From positions 1-5,538 of the forward strand of contig JACCXP010000035.1 in assembly GCA_013696905.1 (NCBI GenBank): a stretch of DNA of 5,538 nt. Direction: 5' to 3'. A program made the position numbers and the translations under genes. Of the stretch, positions 1-5,332 are shown piece after piece; position 1 is the stretch's first letter, and each line of letters starts with the position of its first letter. This DNA comes from Thermoleophilaceae bacterium (GTDB lineage Bacteria; Actinomycetota; Thermoleophilia; Solirubrobacterales; Thermoleophilaceae). The notes under the pieces were generated by a model that saw only the letters and a program-made list of their open reading frames with translations, made no database searches and was not told the origin of the DNA.

Positions 1-1
1 G

Positions 2-1009
2 GCGAGCGCTTCGCGCCCGCCCGCGCGGGTCAAGAGACGCCTGTTCGCACACCCCGAGCGCACCCGCCCGCGCGCGCCCGTACCCGCGCGCGACGCCCGT
101 GCCTACACCACCTTCCGGGACCGCTTCGCCCGCCCGCTCTCACTCGACGACCGCGACTTCGACCTGCGTCGCCTCAGGCGCGGCTCGCGGGTGATCGGCG
201 GAACGGTGCTCGGACGGGTCGGGCAGCCGCGTGCCGAGCGCTCCCCGCACCTGCGCATGGAGATCCGCCCGGCCGGGAGGGGCGCGCCACGAGTCGACCC
301 GAAGCCGATCCTCGACGGTTGGCGGCTGCTCGAGTCGACCGCTGTCTACCGCGCCTCGGGCCGCAGCTCCTTGCGCCCCGGCGGCGAGGGCGACTCGTTC
401 TCGATCGGGCAGGTCCTGCTGCTGCCGAAGCCACTGCTCGAGCGCCGCGTGCTCTCAGACAAGCGCATCAGGCTCTACGGCTGCGGGCGCCGCGACGTGC
501 GCTCGGGTCAGGTCGACCGGCGGGTGCTCGCCACGCTCGCCTACCTGGCCGAGGCCCGACTGCATCCCACGGTCAGCTCGCTCAAGTGCGGGCACTCGAT
601 CTACACGCGCTCCGGCAACATCTCGCATCACTCCTCTGGAAACGCGGTCGACATCTCGGCCCTTAACGGCGTGCCGATTCTCGGCCACCAGGGAGCAGGC
701 GATGTGACGGAGCGCGCGGTGAGGCGCCTGCTGCTGCTGCAGGGAACGCTCGGCCCCGACCAGATCATCTCGCTGCTCGACCTCGGCGGTCGGACGTTCG
801 CGATGGGCGATCACCACGACCACATCCATGTCGGCTTCAAGCCGCTCTACGGCCAGAATCGAGCGCTCGGGCGCCAGGCGCTCGCGATCCTCAAGCCGCG
901 CCAGTGGCAGCGGCTGATCGACCGCCTCGGGCGGATCGAGAACCCGCGTGTGCCTCGCCGCCCCTCGCTCTATGCGGTTCCGGCGCGGCGCGGCAGCAGC
1001 GGCGACTGA
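2..1009 (+). CDS. Peptidoglycan hydrolase, degenerate M23 segment plus M15-like zinc peptidase segment (5' truncated)
   Basis: The frame is open from the window edge, so the true start lies upstream; 335 residues are visible. A GTG at 191 falls inside the conserved M23-like segment and is not a credible start. Residues about 62-105 look like the end of an M23/LytM fold (GGTVLGRVG, then SPHLRMEIRPAGRG and DPKPILDGW). The usual HxH zinc pair is H-L-R here (His83, Arg85), so this segment is probably not catalytic. The C-terminal part carries an M15-like signature: HHSSGNAVD (His210, Asp217) and DHHDHIHVGF (His274, His276), the expected zinc ligands of a D-Ala-D-Ala carboxypeptidase/endopeptidase fold. 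Cys161 and Cys196 could form a disulfide, which fits an exported protein. The role, inferred, is cleavage of peptidoglycan peptides outside the membrane. From memory, this two-part architecture is common in Solirubrobacterales-like actinobacteria. The 3' end overlaps the convergent sirtuin gene by 40 bp. Confidence 0.8.
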   Translation, partial: ASASRPPARVKRRLFAHPERTRPRAPVPARDARAYTTFRDRFARPLSLDDRDFDLRRLRRGSRVIGGTVLGRVGQPRAERSPHLRMEIRPAGRGAPRVDPKPILDGWRLLESTAVYRASGRSSLRPGGEGDSFSIGQVLLLPKPLLERRVLSDKRIRLYGCGRRDVRSGQVDRRVLATLAYLAEARLHPTVSSLKCGHSIYTRSGNISHHSSGNAVDISALNGVPILGHQGAGDVTERAVRRLLLLQGTLGPDQIISLLDLGGRTFAMGDHHDHIHVGFKPLYGQNRALGRQALAILKPRQWQRLIDRLGRIENPRVPRRPSLYAVPARRGSSGD

Positions 1010-1752
1010 GCCCCAATCGCCGCCACGAGCGCGCGCAGCTCCTCCTCGACGTCCCCCTCGAGCTTGACCGTCGCCGCCCGGTCGTAGGGCGTCGGCCCCT
1101 GGGTCACGATCGCCACCGCTCCACCGCTGCGCAGCGTCAGCTCGGGCAGCCCGGCCACCGGCTGCACCCCAAGCGAGGAGCCCACGCACAGCAACAGGTC
1201 GGCGCTCTCGGCGAGCTCACACGCGGCGTCGATGGTCTCGTGCGCGAGGCGCTCGCCGAAGAGGACCACGTCCGGCTTGAGCGGCGCGCCACAGCCGGCG
1301 CACCGCGGCGCTCCCTCCGCGGCGGCCAGCAGCTCGAGCACGCGCTCGAGCTCGGTGCGAGCGCCGCAGCGCAGGCAAGCGCTCCAGTCGATCGAGCCAT
1401 GTACCTCGATCACGCAGTCGCTGCCGGCGAGCCTGTGCAGGCGGTCGATGTTCTGCGTGACGACGGCCTCGAGCAGGCCGCGTCGCTCGAGCTCGGCGAG
1501 CGCGAGGTGGGCGTCGTTTGGGCGCTTGTCGTGCAGGAGCGCGAAGCGCTGCCCGTAGAACGACCAGAACTTGTCCGGGTCGCGGCGCCAGCCGGCGATG
1601 TGGGCGACCTCCATCGGGTCGACGTTGGCCCACAGCCCCGTGCCGGGTGAGCGGAAGTCGGGGATGCCAGAGGGCACCGAGATGCCGGCGCCCGTGAGGG
1701 CGACGACGCGGCCGCTCGCGCATATCAACTCGGCGAGCCGAGCCGCGCTCAC
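970..1752 (-). CDS. cobB: Sir2-family NAD-dependent protein lysine deacylase
   Basis: This 260-residue cytosolic sirtuin removes acyl groups from lysine using NAD+, yielding nicotinamide and O-acyl-ADP-ribose. All family landmarks are visible: GAGISVPSGIPDFRSPG from residue 21 for NAD binding, TQNIDRLH with Asn101 and Asp103, the catalytic base His118 in EVHGS, two zinc Cys pairs (126/129 and 151/154), VVLFGE at 162-167, and GSSLGV at 191-196. Length is normal. Tyr66 and Arg69 (F-Y-G-Q-R) align with the Tyr-x-x-Arg pair that binds acidic acyl groups in SIRT5 and E. coli CobB, while the GIPDFRS loop is of the more general type, so acyl preference is open. The GTG start at 1752 overlaps the hydratase stop in a GTGA arrangement, implying translational coupling; the Shine-Dalgarno sequence is weak. 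The open frame runs further upstream, but that part is a shadow of the hydratase gene. The symbol is used in the general bacterial Sir2 sense. Confidence 0.92.
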   Translation of the reverse strand: MSAARLAELICASGRVVALTGAGISVPSGIPDFRSPGTGLWANVDPMEVAHIAGWRRDPDKFWSFYGQRFALLHDKRPNDAHLALAELERRGLLEAVVTQNIDRLHRLAGSDCVIEVHGSIDWSACLRCGARTELERVLELLAAAEGAPRCAGCGAPLKPDVVLFGERLAHETIDAACELAESADLLLCVGSSLGVQPVAGLPELTLRSGGAVAIVTQGPTPYDRAATVKLEGDVEEELRALVAAIGAQSPLLPRRAGTA

Positions 1753-2837
1753 CTGCCGCTGAAGCGAGCCTGGCGCTTCTCCAGGAAGGCGGCGACGCCC
1801 TCGCGGGCATCGTCGGATGCGAACGCCTCGAGGAAGCCCCGCTTCTCGAGCTCGATCCCCTCGTCGAGGTCGGCCGCGTGCGAGACGGCCTTGATCTGCG
1901 CGACGGATAGCGGCGCCTGCTGCGCGAGCTTCGTCGCCCAGCCGAGCGTGGTGTCGAGCAGCTCGTGGTCCGGCGCCACGCGGTTGACGAGGCCGATCCG
2001 GAAGGCCTCCCACGCCCCCACCGGCTGGCCCGTGAGGTTCATCTCGAGCGCGCGCGCCGGCGTCACTAGGCGCGGCAGGCGCTGCGTGCCGCCGAAGCCA
2101 GGGATGATCCCGAGCCCGATCTCCGGCTGGCCGAAGCTGGCGGACTCCGCGGCGATGCGCAGGTCACAGCCCATCGCGAGCTCGCAGCCGCCGCCGTAGG
2201 CGAGCGAGTTGACTGCGGCGATCGTGATCGTGGAGGACCGCTCCATGTCGCGCAACAGGCCATGGGCGACGTCCATCAGCTCGCGCGCCGCGGTCTGGTC
2301 CATCTTGCTGAACTCACGGATGTCGGCGCCTGCGCAGAAGACCGCCGGCGACGACGAGGCGATCACGAGCACGCGCACGCGCCCCTCTACCGCGTGCCAC
2401 AGCTCGGCAAGCTCCCCCAACAGCGCCGGGGAGAGCGGATTGGCCGGCGGGCGGTCGAGCCAGGCGATAGCGACGGGGCCGCGCGTCTCGAGCAGCACGT
2501 TCTCGCCCGCATGGCCCTCGTCCGGGCGCGGATAGGGAAAGAAGCCCTGCCCGGTCGAGCGCCCGAGCCGGCCCTGGGCGACCAGCCGTCGCAGCAGCAC
2601 CGGCGGCGTGAAGTCCTCGCCCCATCTGGCCTCGGCCCGCTCGAGCGCGTCGAGCACGGCGTCGAGACCCCGCTCGTCGGCGGCCGCGAACGGGCCCTGC
2701 GCGAGGCCCGCGCCGCCCGTCATGCCGAGGTCGACGTCCTTGGTCGCCGCCACGCCCTCCTCGACGATCAGGCAGGCCTCGACCAGCGAGCGCAGGCGAA
2801 AGCGCTCGACGAGCGCAGCGTCAGCCTCCGTGCTCAT
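1749..2837 (-). CDS. Enoyl-CoA hydratase with N-terminal 3-hydroxyacyl-CoA dehydrogenase C-terminal domain
   Basis: The protein has 362 residues. Residues about 10-103 are a 3HCDH C-terminal domain (RLRSLVEACLIVEEG, a KDVDLGM segment, ending GRSTGQGFFPYP). Residues about 113-362 are a crotonase-fold enoyl-CoA hydratase. Hydratase features are intact: FCAGAD at 167-172 for the oxyanion hole, YGGGCELAMGCD with catalytic Glu219, and GQPEIGLGIIPGFGG with catalytic Glu239. It should hydrate trans-2-enoyl-CoA to 3-hydroxyacyl-CoA in beta-oxidation or a related acyl-CoA route. The dehydrogenase-type domain lacks an NAD-binding partner in this chain; that partner is the upstream gene, which ends in the first C-terminal domain. 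The two products therefore probably assemble into one bifunctional complex (inference). The start ATG at 2837 overlaps the upstream gene by 17 nt and is preceded by a G-rich stretch as a modest ribosome site. The stop overlaps the sirtuin start by 4 nt. Confidence 0.92.
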   Translation of the reverse strand: MSTEADAALVERFRLRSLVEACLIVEEGVAATKDVDLGMTGGAGLAQGPFAAADERGLDAVLDALERAEARWGEDFTPPVLLRRLVAQGRLGRSTGQGFFPYPRPDEGHAGENVLLETRGPVAIAWLDRPPANPLSPALLGELAELWHAVEGRVRVLVIASSSPAVFCAGADIREFSKMDQTAARELMDVAHGLLRDMERSSTITIAAVNSLAYGGGCELAMGCDLRIAAESASFGQPEIGLGIIPGFGGTQRLPRLVTPARALEMNLTGQPVGAWEAFRIGLVNRVAPDHELLDTTLGWATKLAQQAPLSVAQIKAVSHAADLDEGIELEKRGFLEAFASDDAREGVAAFLEKRQARFSGR

Positions 2838-3696
2838 AGAACCCCCGTCCGCTCTTTCGCCCGAGGTCGCCGGCGGCTACCCGCTCGGAGAGCTCCGCCG
2901 AGATGTGGAAGCGCTCGCCGTAGAACTCGCGCAGGTGCTCGGCGAGGTGCAGCAGGGTGTCGAGGCCGATCCAGTCGGAGAGCTCGAAGGGCCCCATCGG
3001 CGCGGCCTTGGCCTCGCGCACCGTCTCGTCCACATGCTCGAATGAGAGTCCCTCCTCGGCCTGCGCGCGCCACAGCTCGCCGAGCCCGGCCGCGAGGATG
3101 CGGTTGACCACGAAGCCCGCCTGGTCGAGGCAGCGGATCGGCTGCTTGCGGAGCTGCTGAGCGAACCCGACCACGGCCTGCACGGTCTCCTCGGAGGTGG
3201 CCTCGCCCTCCACGACCTCGACGAGCCGCATCACCGAGGCGGGCAGGAAGAAGTGCATCCCCACGACCCTGTCGGGGCGGGTCGTGCCCGCGGCGAGCTC
3301 CGAGATCGACAGGCCCGAGGTGTTCGAGGCGAGGATGGCGTGACCCGGCGTCGCCGCGTCGAGCTCGGCGAACACCTCGTGCTTGACGTCCATCCGCTCG
3401 GGCACGGCCTCGATCGCCAGGTCGACGTCGCCGAAGCCCTCGTAGCCAGTCGTCGCGCGGATCCGGCCGATGATCGCCTCGAGCTCGGTCGCGGCCTGCG
3501 CTTCGGTCATCCGCTCGCGCTTGACGAGGCCGCGCAGCTGGCGCTCGGTCGCGCGCCGCGCGGTCGCGAGCCCCTGCTCGAGCGGGGCGCTGTCGACATC
3601 GCGCAGCACGACGGGCACGTCCGCCGAGGCGATCGCCTGCGCTATCTCGCCCCCCATAGTCCCGGCGCCGACCACGGCGGCCCTGAAGACGAACAT
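2821..3696 (-). CDS. 3-hydroxyacyl-CoA dehydrogenase (NAD-binding plus first C-terminal domain)
   Basis: This 291-residue enzyme oxidises (S)-3-hydroxyacyl-CoA to 3-ketoacyl-CoA with NAD+. The Rossmann motif is GAGTMGG at 10-16, with Asp33 at the end of the second strand to bind the adenosine ribose. The SNTSGLSISELA stretch from 124 supplies the conserved Ser/Asn. The catalytic dyad is His148 (GMHFF) and Glu160 (MRLVEVV), and Asn198 is in AGFVVNRIL. The C-terminal domain ends in the usual GRKSGRGFYEH. Oddities: the common HFFNP motif reads HFFLP, and the usual PGF before VVNR is AGF. The start is set by a strong GGAGGG ribosome site at 3709-3704, 7 nt before the ATG; an in-frame ATG at 3738 lies upstream of that site and is unlikely. 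It is the first gene of the minus operon. The length suits a single-function PaaH/Hbd-like enzyme, but the next gene carries a second C-terminal domain, so it may be half of a split multifunctional enzyme. Confidence 0.93.
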   Translation of the reverse strand: MFVFRAAVVGAGTMGGEIAQAIASADVPVVLRDVDSAPLEQGLATARRATERQLRGLVKRERMTEAQAATELEAIIGRIRATTGYEGFGDVDLAIEAVPERMDVKHEVFAELDAATPGHAILASNTSGLSISELAAGTTRPDRVVGMHFFLPASVMRLVEVVEGEATSEETVQAVVGFAQQLRKQPIRCLDQAGFVVNRILAAGLGELWRAQAEEGLSFEHVDETVREAKAAPMGPFELSDWIGLDTLLHLAEHLREFYGERFHISAELSERVAAGDLGRKSGRGFYEHGG

Positions 3697-3703
3697 GCAA
3701 CTA

Positions 3704-3709
3704 CCCTCC
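3704..3709 (-). promoter_or_regulatory. Shine-Dalgarno site of the dehydrogenase gene
   Basis: On the minus strand this reads GGAGGG, with 7 nt to the ATG at 3696. It decides in favour of the 3696 start over the in-frame ATG 42 nt upstream. Confidence 0.8.
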
Positions 3710-3727
3710 AGTCGCTCGAGCGCGGCA

Positions 3728-3756
3728 AGAGTACCCACCCCGCCGGGTCGTGTCGG
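3728..3756 (-). promoter_or_regulatory. Candidate sigma70-type promoter of the minus operon
   Basis: On the minus strand, CCGACA (3756-3751) matches TTGACA at four of six positions. It is followed after 17 bp by TACTCT (3733-3728), which fits the actinobacterial TANNNT -10 form. A start near 3721 would give a leader of about 25 nt containing the GGAGGG ribosome site. The assignment is by eye only, but spacing and position are good. Confidence 0.45.
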
Positions 3757-3778
3757 GCGTGGCGCTTTCGGATATAGA
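3750..3778 (+). promoter_or_regulatory. Candidate leaderless promoter of the acidic-protein/antiporter operon
   Basis: TATAGA at 3773-3778 is a plausible -10 element and ends 7 nt before the ATG at 3786, the geometry expected when transcription starts at the first base of the start codon. No Shine-Dalgarno sequence precedes that ATG, which agrees with a leaderless mRNA. A weak -35 (GTGTCG, 3750-3755; three of six consensus matches) sits 17 bp upstream and overlaps the -35 of the opposing promoter. Confidence 0.4.
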
Positions 3779-3785
3779 TACGGAC

Positions 3786-4124
3786 ATGGCCGACGGTCGT
3801 CGCTTCGAGCTGGACGAGCTCCTCATCCGCCCCGGCACCTACTTCAACCCCCAGACCGAGGTCATGGTGGTCGTAGACGACTCCCCCTCGCTCGACTCCG
3901 AGATCTTCAACATGGAGGAGTTCGAGGGTGCCGACTGGGTGCTGATCTCCGACGACACGCCGGTGGACGAGAACCGGCGCGACGAGCTGCTGGAGGGCTT
4001 CCAGGTCACCTACCACGGCGGCGACGGCCGCGCCGTGGGCACGGATGCGATCGAGGACGCCGACGACGACGTCGAGGTCGACGAGGACGAGGAGGAGGAG
4101 GTCGATGAGCTCGACGGCCGCTGA
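3786..4124 (+). CDS. Small acidic protein of unknown function, coupled to the Ca2+/H+ antiporter
   Basis: I do not recognise a named family for this 112-residue protein. Residues 1-80 look like a compact alpha/beta domain (FELDELLIRPGTYFNPQTE, then a hydrophobic VMVVVDDSPSLDSEIF strand-loop, EGADWVLISDD and RRDELLEGFQVTYHGG). Residues 87-110 are an acidic tail with 17 Asp/Glu of 24. There is no signal peptide or membrane segment, so it should be cytosolic. The ATG at 3786 is preferred: the conserved-looking part follows it at once, and a candidate -10 lies just upstream. An in-frame GTG at 3750 would add 12 residues but would place that -10 inside the gene. The gene overlaps the antiporter by 20 nt, and its Glu codons form the antiporter's ribosome site. 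A Ca2+-buffering or sensing role is possible from the tail and the context, but this is a guess. Reading-frame confidence is high; function is unknown. Confidence 0.8.
   Translation: MADGRRFELDELLIRPGTYFNPQTEVMVVVDDSPSLDSEIFNMEEFEGADWVLISDDTPVDENRRDELLEGFQVTYHGGDGRAVGTDAIEDADDDVEVDEDEEEEVDELDGR
4091..4101 (+). promoter_or_regulatory. Shine-Dalgarno run of the antiporter, embedded in poly-Glu codons
   Basis: GGAGGAGGAGG contains the perfect core AGGAGG in two registers (4093-4098 and 4096-4101), 6 and 3 nt before the antiporter ATG at 4105. The same bases encode consecutive Glu residues of the acidic protein. This fixes the antiporter start and implies translational coupling. Confidence 0.8.
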
Positions 4125-5310
4125 GCGCGAGGCCACCCGCGGCAGCGAGCCGGGACACGACGGCGGTGCCGGCGACGGCGGCCCGGGCAAGCGCGGCGGC
4201 CGCCCGTGGTACCTGCACCCGATCGGGATCCTGTGGCTGTTCATCCCGATCGCCGCCGCGCTCGAGCTGTCTCACGTCTTCGGGCTGGCCGACCCGCCGG
4301 CGTGGCTGCTGTTCGTGACCTCGGCGCTCGGCGTCATTCCGACGGCGGGCCTGATGGGACGCGCGACGGAGGAGCTCGCCGCAAAGTCCGGCCCCGGGAT
4401 CGGCGGCCTGCTGAACGTGACATTCGGCAACTTCCCGGAGCTCGTGATCGCCTTTCTGGCGCTGATCGCGGGCCTGCAGGAGGTCGTCAGGGCCTCGATC
4501 GTCGGCTCGATCATCGGCAACATCCTGCTCGTCATGGGGGCCTCGATGCTCGTCGGCGGCCTGCGCCACGAGCGCCAGGAGTTCAACCGCACCGCCGCCC
4601 ACTCGCAGGCGCTGATGCTGATGCTGGCGCTCGTCGCGCTGGTGCTGCCGGCCGCCTACGACATCCTGCAGGGAGGAAGCTTGCCGACGCCGGGCGAGTC
4701 ACGCGCCGACTTCCCGGCAGGGCTGCAGCAGATCTCGTTCATCACCGCGGTCTTTCTGATCGGCTCCTACGCGCTGGGGCTGCTGTTCTCGCTCAAGACG
4801 CACCGCAGGCTCTTCAACCCGTTCGAGGAGGAGGAGGGCGACGAGGCGACGTGGACGGTGCGCAAGTCGGTCACGATGCTCGCGATCGCCGGCGTGCTCG
4901 TCGGCGTGATGAGCGAGATCCTCGTCGGCTCGATCTCGGAGGCCGCCGAGACGATCGGGCTGTCTGAGTTCTTCATCGGCGTCTTCGTCGTCGCGATCGT
5001 CGGCAACGCCGCCGAGCACTGGGTGGCGGTGCTCGTCGCCTACAAGAACAAGATGGACCTCGCGGTCAACATCGCGATCGGATCGAGCGCCCAGATCGCG
5101 CTGTTCGTCGCGCCGCTGCTCGTGCTGCTGTCGTTCATCTTCGGCCCCGAGCCCTTGCTGCTGGTCTTCTCCGGCTACGAGATCGTCGGCATGATCTTCG
5201 CTGTCCTGATCGCGAACTTCGCCGTCCAGGAGGGCGAGTCGAACTGGTTCGAGGGCGTCCAGCTGCTGGCCGTCTACGCCGTGCTCGGGCTCGTCTTCTT
5301 CTTCGCCTGA
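4105..5310 (+). CDS. cax: Ca2+/H+ antiporter of the CaCA superfamily (CAX type)
   Basis: This 401-residue inner-membrane protein should exchange Ca2+ (or a similar cation) for protons. About 11 hydrophobic segments are visible (near 38-59, 65-84, 103-123, 131-151, 167-186, 210-230, 255-280, 286-312, 319-346, 350-373, 384-401). The two CaCA signature repeats are present: [16 protein letters not shown] from 108 (Glu112) with GSIIGN at 134-139, and [17 protein letters not shown] from 300 (Glu304) with GSSAQI at 326-331. The acidic cluster EEEEGDE at 241-247, between the halves, corresponds to the acidic loop typical of CAX proteins. The first 34 residues are a hydrophilic Gly/Asp-rich tail. The ATG at 4105 is chosen because it follows a perfect AGGAGG run; an in-frame ATG at 4045 would add an Arg/Ser/Thr stretch that is only the frame-shifted shadow of the acidic gene. 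The protein ends in FFFA straight after its last membrane segment. The last 16 codons plus stop recur at the window's right end. Confidence 0.92.
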   Translation: MSSTAAEREATRGSEPGHDGGAGDGGPGKRGGRPWYLHPIGILWLFIPIAAALELSHVFGLADPPAWLLFVTSALGVIPTAGLMGRATEELAAKSGPGIGGLLNVTFGNFPELVIAFLALIAGLQEVVRASIVGSIIGNILLVMGASMLVGGLRHERQEFNRTAAHSQALMLMLALVALVLPAAYDILQGGSLPTPGESRADFPAGLQQISFITAVFLIGSYALGLLFSLKTHRRLFNPFEEEEGDEATWTVRKSVTMLAIAGVLVGVMSEILVGSISEAAETIGLSEFFIGVFVVAIVGNAAEHWVAVLVAYKNKMDLAVNIAIGSSAQIALFVAPLLVLLSFIFGPEPLLLVFSGYEIVGMIFAVLIANFAVQEGESNWFEGVQLLAVYAVLGLVFFFA

Positions 5311-5332
5311 GCTAGTCAGTCGGCTACGAGCA
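5262..5332 (+). repeat. 71-bp direct repeat, copy 1 (antiporter 3' end)
   Basis: This copy covers the last 16 codons of the antiporter, its stop and 22 nt beyond. It matches 5468-5538 at 69 of 71 positions, 206 bp apart. The differences are g/c at 5268 and g/a at 5323. Confidence 0.95.

Noticed and set aside
191..193. GTG as the start of the hydrolase
   Set aside because: The same frame is open to the window edge, and the GTG is inside a conserved M23-like strand, so the gene is truncated rather than starting here.
999..1023. A 7-bp GC-rich inverted repeat around the hydrolase stop codon
   Set aside because: The 11-nt loop, lack of a T tract and position inside the sirtuin coding sequence make chance likely in such GC-rich DNA.
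455..1189. A 244-codon open frame on the minus strand opposite the hydrolase
   Set aside because: It mirrors the plus-strand hydrolase, whose domain motifs are clear, and its product is Arg/Ala/Gly-rich with no recognisable domain; such shadows are expected at this G+C.
904..1650. A 248-codon plus-strand frame opposite the sirtuin
   Set aside because: Antisense of the sirtuin, low-complexity Arg/Ala composition, no motif.
1753..2013. An 87-codon upstream extension of the sirtuin frame
   Set aside because: It lies wholly inside the hydratase gene in another frame and lacks Sir2 features; the GTG at 1752 gives a normal-length sirtuin.
2262..3107. A 281-codon plus-strand frame opposite the hydratase/dehydrogenase genes
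   Set aside because: It spans the junction of two well-identified minus-strand genes and reads as Arg-rich low-complexity sequence.
4045..4104. An upstream ATG giving the antiporter 20 more residues
   Set aside because: The extra residues are Arg/Thr/Ser-rich antisense-like reading of the acidic gene, and a perfect AGGAGG precedes the ATG at 4105.
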